64,000 nt of DNA from Sulfitobacter sp. BSw21498. GTDB lineage: Bacteria > Pseudomonadota > Alphaproteobacteria > Rhodobacterales > Rhodobacteraceae. The notes below the pieces were generated by a model that did no database searches, was not told where the DNA came from, and saw nothing but the letters and a program-made list of their open reading frames with translations. Positions within the stretch are counted from its first letter, which is position 1, and each line of letters opens with the position of its first letter. This document shows positions 8,278 to 16,755 of the stretch, in pieces. Where the stretch lies: positions 682,001 to 746,000 of the forward strand of contig NZ_CP040753.1 of assembly GCF_006064855.1 (NCBI RefSeq), in the 5' to 3' direction. The position numbers and the translations under genes are program-made.

Positions 8278-9309
8278 ATGGGTGAGAAAAGAATCCGTAA
8301 CATGGAGGAATTTGCCGCCGTCAGTGGGATCTCTCGGCCCACGCTATCAAAGTATTTCAACGACCCTGACAGTGTAAGGCGCACCACCCGCGAACGGATC
8401 GAAGCGGCGCTAAGCCAGTATGACTACCGGCCCAATGTCTATGCGGTAAACCAAAATCGCCGCAAGACGCGCAACATCGGCATCGTCGTGCCCAACCTCG
8501 CTGACCCTTTCTTTTCCGAGATCGGGCGCGAGGTAGAACTTGCCTGTATGGCAGCAGGCTATAGCCCCATATTGCTCAGCTCGCACGGCAACCCCGCACA
8601 GGAGCGGGTTAATCTGGAATCCCTGAGGGCACTTAAACCGGCGGGCGTTTTGCTGGCACCGTTTGGCAAAGCCTCTGACAGCGCCGATATTGAACGCTTT
8701 AGCAAAGACGTCCCCGTTGTGACCTTTGATGCAAATATCGAAGGAGTCTGCGAGGCGTTCGTCGGAACCGACAATTTTCAATGTGTCGATCTGATGGTTG
8801 AATACCTGTGTCGCAGCGGCGAGCCACCGTGTTTTTTCGAAATGAAGACCCCAAGCAACCCCAACGCCAACAAACGTCGTCAGGCCTATCTGGAGGCAAT
8901 GGCGCGTCACGGGTTTGCGCCACATATCCATCAGGTGCCTGGCGAGGGGTGGAAGTTTGAAGAGATTGGCGCCACCGAAGGCGGGAAACTGATGGCAGCG
9001 GGGGCGTTCGAGACGGATACGGTGCTATGCTCGAACGACCGACTGGCCATCGGGATGCTGTCGGCAGCCTATGAACTGGGGATGCAGGTCGGTCATGGCA
9101 AGGGCTGTGTCATGCGGATCGCAGGGCAGGATGACCACCCGTTTTCGCGTTACACATGCCCGCCGCTGACCACCATCGCACAGGATTATGGCGCCATCGC
9201 GAATCGTGCAGCCAGCACCTTGTTCGGTATCATCGAAAGCGAAACCCGGCTGACCGAACGCGAAGAGACGTTGTTTGAGGGAACGCTGGTCATGCGGGCG
9301 TCGGCGTAA
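8278..9309 (+). CDS. LacI family transcriptional regulator
   Basis: A 343-residue repressor. Residues 6-60 are the LacI helix-turn-helix and hinge (MEEFAAVSGISRPTLSKYFNDP, then RERIEAALSQYDYRPN). From about residue 62 a periplasmic-binding-protein-like sensor begins (NIGIVVPNLADPFFSEIGREVE) and includes CSNDRLAIGMLSAAYELG near 250. The DNA-recognition helix reads SRPTLSKY, a divergent variant of the common VSxxTVSRV. Its position directly before the ABC importer suggests that it controls polyol uptake and use. ATG at 8278 follows GCGAGGGTCAAG. Confidence 0.9.
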   Translation: MGEKRIRNMEEFAAVSGISRPTLSKYFNDPDSVRRTTRERIEAALSQYDYRPNVYAVNQNRRKTRNIGIVVPNLADPFFSEIGREVELACMAAGYSPILLSSHGNPAQERVNLESLRALKPAGVLLAPFGKASDSADIERFSKDVPVVTFDANIEGVCEAFVGTDNFQCVDLMVEYLCRSGEPPCFFEMKTPSNPNANKRRQAYLEAMARHGFAPHIHQVPGEGWKFEEIGATEGGKLMAAGAFETDTVLCSNDRLAIGMLSAAYELGMQVGHGKGCVMRIAGQDDHPFSRYTCPPLTTIAQDYGAIANRAASTLFGIIESETRLTEREETLFEGTLVMRASA

Positions 9310-9341
9310 GTCGTTGTGTTCTCAGGTTGCCTGAAAAATAA

Positions 9342-9392
9342 TTAACGCGCGTAAAATTTAAGTTGACTGCGCGTTGCATCACTGGCTACTCT
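9342..9392 (+). promoter_or_regulatory. Promoter and putative operator of the polyol transport operon
   Basis: A near-palindrome TTAACGCGCGTAA (9342-9354) with the perfect core ACGCGCGT (9345-9352) precedes a TTGACT -35 (9363-9368) and a TACTCT -10-like hexamer (9387-9392, spacing 18). A strong GGGAGGA Shine-Dalgarno follows at 9411-9417. The core element is shared, in reverse, with the lacI-type promoter. Confidence 0.45.
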
Positions 9393-9424
9393 CGCTTCAT
9401 CATCTATAGAGGGAGGAACTATTG

Positions 9425-10729
9425 ATGCTCTGCAAGAATTCACTGTATGCTGCTACCGCCTTGTCCCTGATCATGGGCGGGGGTGCGTTTGCTGAAACGA
9501 TCACCATCGCCACCGTGAACAACGGCGACATGATCCGTATGCAAGGCTACACCGACAAATTCACCGAAGAGACCGGCCACGAAGTGGAATGGGTCACCTT
9601 GGAAGAGAACGTGCTGCGTCAGCGCGTCACCACCGACATCTCGACCAAGGGCGGCTCTTTCGACATCATGACCATCGGCATGTATGAAACGCCGATCTGG
9701 GGTGCGAACGGCTGGCTTGTACCGCTGGATGACCTCAGCGAAGACTATGACGCAGACGATATCCTTCCTGCTATGGCAGGTGGCCTGAGCCACGAGGGCA
9801 CGCTTTACGCCGCACCTTTCTATGGCGAAAGCTCCATGATCATGTACCGCACGGATCTGATGGAAAAAGCCGGCATGGAAATGCCGAAAGACCCCACCTG
9901 GGAATTCATCCGCGAAGCCGCGGCTGCCATGACCGATCGCGAAAACGACATCAACGGCATCTGCCTGCGCGGCAAAGCCGGCTGGGGCGAGGGCGGTGCG
10001 TTTATCACGGCGATGTCGAATTCCTTTGGCGCACGCTGGTTCGACGAGGATTGGAACGCCCAGTTCGACACCGACGCATGGGCCAACACAATCAACTTCT
10101 ACAAAGACCTGATGGATGAGAGCGGCCCTGCGGGATATGCGTCCAACGGCTTTAACGAAAACCTTTCGATGTTCCAGCAAGGCAAATGCGGCATGTGGAT
10201 CGACGCCACAGTTGCGGCATCCTTTGTGACCAACGGTGACGATTCCACCGTGGCCGACAAGGTTGGCTTTGCGCTGGCACCCGATACGGGCCTTGGCAAA
10301 CGTTCCAACTGGCTTTGGGCATGGGCGCTGGCGATCCCGGCGGGTACTCAGAAAGAAGATGCGGCAAAAGAGTTCATCGAATGGGCCACGTCCAAAGACT
10401 ACATCAATCTGGTTGCCGAGAACGAAGGCTGGGCAAACGTTCCTCCCGGCGCACGCAAATCGCTTTATGAGAACCCAGAGTACCAGAAAGTGCCCTTTGC
10501 TCAGATGACGCTCGACTCGATCCTGTCGGCTGATCCGCAGAACTCCACGGTTGATCCGACGCCTTACGTCGGTGTTCAGTTCGCCGCGATCCCCGAGTTT
10601 GCAGGCATCGCGACCGACGTAAGCCAAGAGTTCTCCGCCGCCTATGCCGGTCAGCAGACCGTCGAAGAGGCGCTCGAGAAGGCGCAGGCGCTGACCAACG
10701 ACGCAATGGAAGCCGCCGGCTACCGCTAA
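9425..10729 (+). CDS. smoE: Polyol/sugar ABC transporter, substrate-binding protein (SmoE-like)
   Basis: A 434-residue family-1 extracellular binding protein. An N-terminal signal peptide (LYAATALSLIMGGGAFAE) should be cut after about residue 23, releasing it to the periplasm. Downstream are conserved binding-protein segments: DIMTIGMYETPIWG, YAAPFYGESSMIMYR, the GKAGWGEGG region and NWLWAWALAIPAG. The family captures sorbitol, mannitol or related sugars and delivers them to the two permeases encoded next. ATG at 9425 is preferred over the overlapping TTG at 9422 because of spacing to the Shine-Dalgarno. Highest-expression gene of the operon if the downstream hairpin works as an attenuator. 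Confidence 0.87.
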   Translation: MLCKNSLYAATALSLIMGGGAFAETITIATVNNGDMIRMQGYTDKFTEETGHEVEWVTLEENVLRQRVTTDISTKGGSFDIMTIGMYETPIWGANGWLVPLDDLSEDYDADDILPAMAGGLSHEGTLYAAPFYGESSMIMYRTDLMEKAGMEMPKDPTWEFIREAAAAMTDRENDINGICLRGKAGWGEGGAFITAMSNSFGARWFDEDWNAQFDTDAWANTINFYKDLMDESGPAGYASNGFNENLSMFQQGKCGMWIDATVAASFVTNGDDSTVADKVGFALAPDTGLGKRSNWLWAWALAIPAGTQKEDAAKEFIEWATSKDYINLVAENEGWANVPPGARKSLYENPEYQKVPFAQMTLDSILSADPQNSTVDPTPYVGVQFAAIPEFAGIATDVSQEFSAAYAGQQTVEEALEKAQALTNDAMEAAGYR

Positions 10730-10749
10730 GCCGCCGCTTCACCGGTATT

Positions 10750-10776
10750 AAGGGCGGCGGACCCCGCCGCCCTTTT
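10750..10776 (+). terminator. Intercistronic hairpin after the binding-protein gene
   Basis: A perfect 9-bp GC stem, GGGCGGCGG (10752-10760) and CCGCCGCCC (10764-10772), extended by two A-T pairs, with a 3-nt loop and followed by TTTT. It lies between the binding-protein gene and the first permease, where such structures typically make the binding protein more abundant than the membrane parts. Confidence 0.75.
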
Positions 10777-10847
10777 CCACCCCACCACCTAATATGATAC
10801 CCTTCACCTAAACGCGGCATCCGCCGCCAGCAGAGGAGATGTGCCAG

Positions 10848-11714
10848 ATGGCGACCCAACATTCCCGATCAGCGGCACGTCTGATGATGGCCCCTGCGGT
10901 GGTCTTGCTCCTTGGATGGATGCTTATTCCGCTGACCATGACGCTTTACTTTTCGTTCAAGAAATACCTGCCCATGCGCGGCGGTGATCTGGGCTGGGTA
11001 GGGTTCGACAACTATGTGCGTTTCATCACATCCAGCGCCTTCTGGCCCTCTGTGGTGACCACGCTCATTATTGTCTGCAGTGTTTTGGCGATTACTGTGG
11101 GCCTGGGTATCTTGCTCGCCATCCTTCTGAACCAGCCGATGTGGGGGCAGGGCTTTGTCCGCATCCTTGTGATCGCACCCTTTTTCGTCATGCCGACCGT
11201 CTCGGCGCTGGTGTGGAAAAACATGTTCATGGACCCGAACTACGGGCTCTTTGCCTACCTTTGGGAATTCTTCGGTGCGACACCGGTCCAATGGATGAGC
11301 CAAGCCTCGCTGACCTCGATTGTCATCATCGTGTCTTGGCAATGGCTGCCTTTTGCGACGCTGATCCTGCTGACGGCAATTCAGTCGCTCGACCGCGAGC
11401 AGTTGGACGCCGCCGAGATGGACGGCGCACCCGCGACCAAGCGTTTCGCTTATATTACACTCCCGCATCTGGGCCGCGCGACCACCGTGGTGATACTAAT
11501 CCAGACGATCTTTTTACTGTCGATCTTTGCGGAAATCTTTGTGACCACGGGCGGTGCCTTTGGGACCAAAACACTGACCTATCTCATCTACCAGCGGGTG
11601 CTGGAAAGCCAAAACATCGGCCTCGGATCTGCGGGCGGTGTCTATGCAATCATTCTTGCCAATATCGTTGCCATCTTCCTGATGCGCATCGTCGGCAAGA
11701 ACCTGGACGCCTGA
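10848..11714 (+). CDS. smoF: Polyol/sugar ABC transporter permease (SmoF-like)
   Basis: A 288-residue inner-membrane subunit with six hydrophobic segments. The EAA loop that docks on the ATPase is LDAAEMDGAPATKRFAYITLP near residues 190-210. The N-terminal MMAPAVVLLLGWMLIPLTM begins the first helix. ATG at 10848 is chosen over the one at 10839 because GAGGAGA (10833-10839) is properly spaced from it. With the next gene it forms the heterodimeric channel of a carbohydrate-uptake (CUT1-type) importer. Confidence 0.88.
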   Translation: MATQHSRSAARLMMAPAVVLLLGWMLIPLTMTLYFSFKKYLPMRGGDLGWVGFDNYVRFITSSAFWPSVVTTLIIVCSVLAITVGLGILLAILLNQPMWGQGFVRILVIAPFFVMPTVSALVWKNMFMDPNYGLFAYLWEFFGATPVQWMSQASLTSIVIIVSWQWLPFATLILLTAIQSLDREQLDAAEMDGAPATKRFAYITLPHLGRATTVVILIQTIFLLSIFAEIFVTTGGAFGTKTLTYLIYQRVLESQNIGLGSAGGVYAIILANIVAIFLMRIVGKNLDA

Positions 11715-11726
11715 GGAGGAGATATC

Positions 11727-12557
11727 ATGGCACGCGCAATCACCCAGAAACGCAAGATCATCAACACCGCCCTCGCTTGGGGCATCGGTTTCCTGATCTT
11801 CTTTCCCATCCTTTGGACCATCCTCACCAGCTTCAAGACCGAGGCGCAGGCGATTGCCGATCCACCGATTTTTCTCGGCTTTGATTGGACGCTGGCCAAC
11901 TACCAAGCGGTTCTGGAGCGGTCCAACTACGGGCGCTTCTTGTGGAACTCTATTATCATCGCGGGCGGGTCTACCGTCCTTGGTATCCTGATCGCTGTAC
12001 CTGCCGCATGGTCGATGGCCTTTGTGCCTAGCAAGCGCACCAAAGACATTCTGCTGTGGATGCTGTCGACCAAGATGCTGCCAGCGGTAGGTGTCCTTTA
12101 CCCGATCTATCTGCTTTGCATCCAGTTCGGCGTGCTCGACAGCAAGATCGCACTGGTCATCATTCTGATGCTCATCAACCTGCCGATTATCGTCTGGATG
12201 CTTTACACTTACTTCCGCGAAATCCCCGGCGAGATCCTAGAAGCCGCACGGATGGATGGGGCGAGCTTGCGCGAAGAGGTGCTTTATGTGCTCACGCCGA
12301 TGGCGATCCCGGGCATTGCCTCCACCTTGCTGTTGAACTTTATCCTCGCGTGGAACGAAGCCTTCTGGACGCTCAACCTCACCGCGGCCAAGGCCGCTCC
12401 GCTCACCGCCTTCATCGCGAGCTACTCCAGCCCCGAAGGCCTTTTTTATGCCAAGCTCAGCGCGGCCTCCACGATGGCAATTGCGCCAATCCTCATCCTC
12501 GGCTGGTTCAGCCAAAAGCAGCTTGTCAGCGGCCTGACATTCGGCGCGGTCAAGTAA
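11727..12557 (+). CDS. smoG: Polyol/sugar ABC transporter permease (SmoG-like)
   Basis: A 276-residue second permease with six predicted helices. The EAA motif is EILEAARMDGASLREEVLYVLTP near residues 170-190, and the protein ends in the LVSGLTFGAVK typical of CUT1 inner-membrane subunits. A GAGGAGATATC sequence just before the ATG gives a strong ribosome site. It lies 12 bp after the first permease. The two are expected to alternate between inward- and outward-open states driven by the ATPase encoded next. Confidence 0.88.
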   Translation: MARAITQKRKIINTALAWGIGFLIFFPILWTILTSFKTEAQAIADPPIFLGFDWTLANYQAVLERSNYGRFLWNSIIIAGGSTVLGILIAVPAAWSMAFVPSKRTKDILLWMLSTKMLPAVGVLYPIYLLCIQFGVLDSKIALVIILMLINLPIIVWMLYTYFREIPGEILEAARMDGASLREEVLYVLTPMAIPGIASTLLLNFILAWNEAFWTLNLTAAKAAPLTAFIASYSSPEGLFYAKLSAASTMAIAPILILGWFSQKQLVSGLTFGAVK

Positions 12558-12572
12558 GTAAGGGACAGTCAC

Positions 12573-13577
12573 ATGGGACAAATTAGACTTAATCAGGTTT
12601 CCAAAAGCTTCGGCGACGTGCGGGTCATTCCGCCTCTGGATCTGACCATCGAAGACGGCGAATTTACCGTCTTCGTCGGCCCCTCGGGCTGCGGGAAGTC
12701 GACGCTGCTGCGGCTCATTGCAGGGCTAGAGGATATCACATCCGGCCATATCGATATCGACGGCATGGATGCGACCCATGTGCCGCCCGCCAAGCGCGGA
12801 CTGGCGATGGTGTTCCAATCCTACGCGCTTTATCCGCATATGTCGGTGCGCAAGAACATCGCCTTTCCGATGAAGATGGCCGGTCTGCCTGCGGATGAGC
12901 AGAAGCGCCGGATCGAAGCCGCTGCCAATGCGCTTAATCTGACCGACTATCTGGACCGTCGGCCGGGCCAGCTTTCGGGCGGACAGCGCCAGCGTGTCGC
13001 CATTGGGCGTGCCATCGTGCGCGAACCTTCGGCCTTCCTATTTGACGAGCCGCTGTCGAACCTCGACGCCGCGCTGCGGGTGGGGATGCGTCTGGAAATC
13101 AGCGAGCTGCACAAGCGGCTGGCAACGACGATGATCTACGTCACCCACGATCAGGTCGAAGCGATGACAATGGCCGACAAGATCGTCGTGCTGCGCGCAG
13201 GCTATATCGAACAGGTCGGCAGCCCGCTTGAGCTTTACTATAAGCCGCGCAATGAATTCGTCGCGGGCTTCATTGGATCGCCTAAAATGAACCTCATCAA
13301 AGGTGCCGAAGCCGAAGCGCGCGGCGCGCCCACCATCGGCATCCGGCCCGAACATCTTGACGTATCCACCACCGCAGGTGCTTGGGAAGGCACCATCGGC
13401 GTGGCCGAGCATTTGGGCTCTGACACCTTCTTGCACGTCCACGGGGCCGCGGGCTCTGAGCCGATGACTGTGCGCGTCGACGGCGAGTTGCCAGTCAAAC
13501 ACGGGGACCGGATTTTCCTGACACCACAGGCTGACAAGCTGCACCGTTTCGATGCGCAGGGCCTAAGGGTCGAGTGA
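12573..13577 (+). CDS. smoK: Polyol/sugar ABC transporter ATP-binding protein (SmoK/UgpC type)
   Basis: A 334-residue ATPase. Walker A is GPSGCGKST near residues 37-45, the Q-loop [13 protein letters not shown], the signature LSGGQRQR near 134-141, Walker [13 protein letters not shown], and the H-loop YVTHD. The C-terminal about 90 residues form the TOBE/OB regulatory domain ([10 protein letters not shown]...). It belongs to the UgpC/MalK group that powers carbohydrate importers. Fifteen bases separate it from the preceding permease. It could also serve other permease pairs, as MsiK-type ATPases do, but the operon position makes a dedicated role likely. Confidence 0.92.
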   Translation: MGQIRLNQVSKSFGDVRVIPPLDLTIEDGEFTVFVGPSGCGKSTLLRLIAGLEDITSGHIDIDGMDATHVPPAKRGLAMVFQSYALYPHMSVRKNIAFPMKMAGLPADEQKRRIEAAANALNLTDYLDRRPGQLSGGQRQRVAIGRAIVREPSAFLFDEPLSNLDAALRVGMRLEISELHKRLATTMIYVTHDQVEAMTMADKIVVLRAGYIEQVGSPLELYYKPRNEFVAGFIGSPKMNLIKGAEAEARGAPTIGIRPEHLDVSTTAGAWEGTIGVAEHLGSDTFLHVHGAAGSEPMTVRVDGELPVKHGDRIFLTPQADKLHRFDAQGLRVE

Positions 13578-13649
13578 TGCAATCAGCAGGAATGACAGGT
13601 TGGACCCCGCGCCGTGTTTCTGGCGCGCGATCCGACAAGGATGTGGATC

Positions 13650-15155
13650 ATGGATAAGTTGGTAGACCTCTCAAATGCGACGCTCGGCGATCTTGATATC
13701 GTCCGGCCCACCTATGATCGCAGCGCGCTGACGCCCGGCATTGTCCATATCGGCGTCGGCAACTTCCACCGTGCCCATCAGGCGTGGTATCTGCACAGGT
13801 TGATGCAGATCGGTCAGGCGCATGATTGGGCGATCCTTGGTGCGGGCGTGCGTCCCTATGATGCGGCCATGCGCGAAAAGCTTCTGGCGCAGGATTGCCT
13901 GACAACGCTGATTGAACTCGACCCTGCGCAAACCTCGGCAGAGGTTGTAGGATCGATGATCGATTACCTCCCGATCGAGGACGGCAACGGCGCGCTTATC
14001 CAGGCTATGGCCGACCCGGCCATTCGTATTGTCGGGCTGACGGTGACCGAAAGCGGCTATTACATTGATCCGGTCAGCAAGGGTTTTGACGCGTCCCATG
14101 CCGATATTGTCCATGACGCGGCCCACCCTGAAACCCCGCGCACGGCCTTTGGTGCCATTGTCGCGGCATTGCGTCTGCGGCGCGATGCGGGGCAGGGGCC
14201 TTTCACAGGGCTGAGTTGCGACAACCTGCAAGGCAACGGCGATATCCTACGACAAACCGTCGTGTCCCTTGCGCGGATGTCGGATCCGTCGTTGGCTGAT
14301 TGGATTGACGCGAACGGCAGCTTCCCCAACTCCATGGTCGATTGCATTGCCCCGGTGACCGGTCCAGCCGAGATCGCGCAGGCGCGCGAATTTGGCGTGA
14401 TCGACGCCGCCCCTGTGACCCACGAAGCCTTTCGCCAATGGGTGATCGAAGACGATTTCTGCGCAGGACGGCCAGACTGGGACAAGGTGGGCGCAACCTT
14501 TTCGGACGACGTCCATGCTTATGAGAAAATGAAGATCCGCATTCTCAACGCGGGCCATCAGGTTTTGGCGAATGTTGGTGAAGTACTGGGGATCGAGGCA
14601 ATCTCGGACTGTATGACGCATCCGGCGATCCGCGCGATGTTCCACCGTGTGCAGGCCGACGAGATCACACAGACGGTTGCCCCTGTGCCCGGCATGACGC
14701 CGCTGACATATCTGGAGTTGATTGAGCAGCGCTTCTCTAACCCGCGCATTGTCGACACCACCCGCCGCGTCGCTTTTGACGGCTCGGCGCGGCACGCAGG
14801 TTTCGTTCTGCCGATCCTGCGCGATCAATTGGCCGCAGGTCGGTCGGTTGCCGGTCTGGCCTTGGTCGAAGCGTTCTGGGCCCGGATGTGCGCAGGCACG
14901 CGGGAAGACGGCAGCGAGATCGTGCCAAACGATCCGATCTGGGACGAATTGCGCACTGTTGCCGAAGCTGCGCGCACGCGCCCTGCCGCGTGGCTGGAAC
15001 AAGAGCGCCACTACGGTGATCTGGCGCTGGCCGAGGACTTTAGGACTGCGTTTTCCCATTGGCTTACGTTGATCTGGGCAGAGGGAGCCGTCGCCGCGAT
15101 GAACACCTATGCGCTGGCCGACAACCAGGGTGGGCGGGTTAACAAGGCAGGTTGA
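13650..15155 (+). CDS. mtlK: Mannitol 2-dehydrogenase family polyol dehydrogenase
   Basis: A 501-residue long-chain polyol dehydrogenase. The N-terminal cofactor region is HIGVGNFHRAHQAWY near residues 31-45. The catalytic signature K-x4-N-x2-H is visible in KMKIRILNAGHQVLAN. A DNLQGNG segment and the C-terminal helical domain follow. The family oxidises mannitol, sorbitol or D-arabitol to the 2-ketose with NAD, or reduces fructuronate. Location in an SmoEFGK-type operon favours mannitol/sorbitol to fructose, to be phosphorylated by the upstream kinase. Two ATGs (13641 and 13650) are possible; the second is better spaced from AAGG at 13637. Confidence 0.87.
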   Translation: MDKLVDLSNATLGDLDIVRPTYDRSALTPGIVHIGVGNFHRAHQAWYLHRLMQIGQAHDWAILGAGVRPYDAAMREKLLAQDCLTTLIELDPAQTSAEVVGSMIDYLPIEDGNGALIQAMADPAIRIVGLTVTESGYYIDPVSKGFDASHADIVHDAAHPETPRTAFGAIVAALRLRRDAGQGPFTGLSCDNLQGNGDILRQTVVSLARMSDPSLADWIDANGSFPNSMVDCIAPVTGPAEIAQAREFGVIDAAPVTHEAFRQWVIEDDFCAGRPDWDKVGATFSDDVHAYEKMKIRILNAGHQVLANVGEVLGIEAISDCMTHPAIRAMFHRVQADEITQTVAPVPGMTPLTYLELIEQRFSNPRIVDTTRRVAFDGSARHAGFVLPILRDQLAAGRSVAGLALVEAFWARMCAGTREDGSEIVPNDPIWDELRTVAEAARTRPAAWLEQERHYGDLALAEDFRTAFSHWLTLIWAEGAVAAMNTYALADNQGGRVNKAG

Positions 15156-15191
15156 GGCAGCCTCTGGCCGTGCCCTGTTCGGCGTGCAAAA

Positions 15192-15246
15192 TGCCCCCCG
15201 CTGCCTGTTCTGGTCTATTAGAGACAAAGTAGAGTGGCAGGGGGCA
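15192..15246 (+). terminator. Weak hairpin downstream of the polyol operon
   Basis: TGCCCCC (15192-15198) can pair with GGGGGCA (15240-15246) and the inner TGCC/GGCA can add pairs past a small bulge. The loop is long and no T-run follows, so this may be a Rho-dependent or processing site rather than an intrinsic terminator. Confidence 0.25.
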
Positions 15247-15321
15247 ACGGCCCGAGGATTTCTGTCCGGGCTTGATTAGAGTCGGCTAAAATGGATTTGG
15301 CTCGGTACAGTTGGATTAGAC

Positions 15322-16104
15322 TCAGAGATCGAGGTCGACCCAGACCGGCACGTGATCTGACGGTTTTTCACGCCCGCGCACGTCCTTGTCGATCTGGCAA
15401 TCGCGCAGACTGTCGGCGATGGCGGGGCTCAGCAGGAAGTGATCGATGCGGATGCCGTTGTTGCGGTTCCACGCGCCCGCTTGATAATCCCAAAAGCTGT
15501 AGTGCCCCGGCCCTTGGGTGCGCGCACGAAATGCCTCTGTCAGGCCAAGCGCCAGCAGGCGTCGCCATGCGGCACGGGATTCCGGGCGAAACAACGCATC
15601 TTCGCGCCATGCGTCCGGCGTGGCCGCATCTTCGGCCTGCGGAATAATGTTGAAATCGCCGGTCAGCAAAAAGGGGGTTTCTTCGGCCAGCAGCGCGCGG
15701 GCGCGGTCTTCTAGGCGCTGCATCCAGGCCAGTTTATAATCGTATTTCGGGCCCGGCGCAGGGTTGCCATTGGGCAGATACAGCCCGCACAGCCGGACAG
15801 ACGAATGATCCCCCACAACGGTCGCCTCGATATAGCGGGCCTGTTCGTCGCTGTCGTCACCGGGCAGGCCACGGGTCACATCCTCAAGCGGCAGCTTTGA
15901 CAGGATTGCGACGCCGTTAAACGATTTCTGGCCGTGGGTTTCGACGTTATAGCCGCGGTCCTCAAAAAGTTCGCGCGGGAAACCCTCGTCGACGGATTTT
16001 ATTTCTTGCAGAATTGCGACATCAGGCTGCGCTTCGTCCAGCCATTGGGGCAGGGCATCGATCCGCGCTTTGATCCCGTTGATGTTGAACGTGGCGATTT
16101 TCAT
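15322..16104 (-). CDS. xth: Exodeoxyribonuclease III
   Basis: A 260-residue endonuclease/exonuclease/phosphatase-fold repair enzyme. Seen are FNINGIKAR near residues 6-14, the metal ligand Glu in LQEIK, the FNGVAILSK block, the YLPNG segment, TGDFNI with the catalytic Asp/Asn, and the C-terminal RIDHFLLS and SDHVPVW. It cuts 5' of abasic sites and degrades duplex DNA from 3' ends. Length is normal for XthA. It is transcribed alone, convergent with the polyol operon. A G-rich ribosome site (GGGGGGG) precedes the ATG at 16104. Confidence 0.93.
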   Translation of the reverse strand: MKIATFNINGIKARIDALPQWLDEAQPDVAILQEIKSVDEGFPRELFEDRGYNVETHGQKSFNGVAILSKLPLEDVTRGLPGDDSDEQARYIEATVVGDHSSVRLCGLYLPNGNPAPGPKYDYKLAWMQRLEDRARALLAEETPFLLTGDFNIIPQAEDAATPDAWREDALFRPESRAAWRRLLALGLTEAFRARTQGPGHYSFWDYQAGAWNRNNGIRIDHFLLSPAIADSLRDCQIDKDVRGREKPSDHVPVWVDLDL

Positions 16105-16467
16105 GACAGCCCCCCCCTATATTGGTTCGCGCAGCTATCGCGCATACCGCGATATGGGGCAAGGGGGCTGCGCCGGCTTGGCCGGTTTTCGCACGCGATT
16201 CGGGCGTTGTGCAGGCGTTTATCTAATTGGGGCATCGGCCCGACAGGGGTGTGCAGGATAGGTCTGTAAAGTTGTCTCTAATGTGGAGAACACGACGTCG
16301 TCTTGCAGTTTCAATGGGATCAACTACGTGGCGCATGTGGATGAATTGCATCATTAAAATTCGATCTTTTTGACGGCTAGGTTCACGCTGCGCTGTGGTG
16401 ATTGATGAAGGACGTGCAGCCTCAGGTTTCGCTGCCGATTTCAAAAACCACCTAAAAGGAAGAAAAT
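16105..16467. promoter_or_regulatory. 363-bp intergenic region between xth and the repeat-peptide gene
   Basis: Divergent control region. It holds a perfect dyad TATCGCG-CATAC-CGCGATA (16136-16154) near the xth side and a 10-bp palindrome ACGACGTCGT (16292-16301). A TTGACG -35-like hexamer at 16370-16375 has only a poor -10 partner. The sequence from about 16340 is AT-richer than its surroundings. A good AAGGAAGA ribosome site sits at 16456-16463. I find no additional open reading frame worth calling. Confidence 0.45.
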
Positions 16468-16695
16468 ATGACCGCAATTGCCTACGCCGAGAACACCCTT
16501 CCCTCCGTTCGTGCCGCTGATGCGACGCTGCAGCTGGGTTCGGGCACCGGCCTTTATACCACCGGCCTAATCCGTACCGGACGCGACCCGCATTGCGGTC
16601 ACGGGACCGGATTGTTCACCACCGGATTGCAGTCAGAGCCACAGGCAGGCCCCATGGCGACCGCGGGGATTAGCGGTCTGTTTACCGCTGGCTGA
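16468..16695 (+). CDS. 75-residue repeat peptide, candidate precursor of a two-gene system
   Basis: A small protein with three related C-terminal motifs: GTGLYTTGL (residues 26-34), GTGLFTTGL (46-54) and a shortened SGLFTAG that ends the protein (69-75). They are about 20 residues apart and separated by linkers rich in Gly, Pro, Arg and His with one Cys (43). Residues 1-23 look like a distinct leader (MTAIAYAENTLPSVRAADAT) with no Sec signal or membrane helix. The layout of leader plus repeated core resembles precursors of modified peptides, but no known modification enzyme is adjacent. From memory, NCBI has a Roseobacter-specific family of this kind (DUF6749); I could not verify this. A strong ribosome site precedes the ATG. 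Confidence 0.75.
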   Translation: MTAIAYAENTLPSVRAADATLQLGSGTGLYTTGLIRTGRDPHCGHGTGLFTTGLQSEPQAGPMATAGISGLFTAG

Positions 16696-16708
16696 TATTC
16701 CCGTGTCA

Positions 16709-16732
16709 CCCTGCGCCAGAAACGGCGCAGGG
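16709..16732 (+). terminator. Hairpin between the repeat peptide and its partner gene
   Basis: A 9-bp GC stem with CCTGCGCC (16710-16717) and GGCGCAGG (16724-16731), closed by one more C-G pair, has a 6-nt loop. No T-run follows, so it is likely a 3' stabiliser or partial attenuator that would make the small gene more abundant than the large one. Confidence 0.55.
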
Positions 16733-16755
16733 GTAACCAACGAAGAGGGAGTTCT

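Noticed and set aside
9440..10627. 395-residue minus-strand open frame across the binding-protein gene
   Set aside because: Shadow of the binding-protein gene, which has a signal peptide, promoter and operon context. No family signature in the antisense product.
16292..16301. ACGACGTCGT palindrome as an operator
   Set aside because: Ten-base palindromes of this composition are expected by chance in this GC-rich sequence; no second copy was found nearby.
16543..16629. ACCGG-rich direct repeats in the peptide gene as a DNA-level repeat element
   Set aside because: They encode the peptide repeats and use different synonymous codons (GGC/CTT versus GGA/TTG), so conservation is at protein level.
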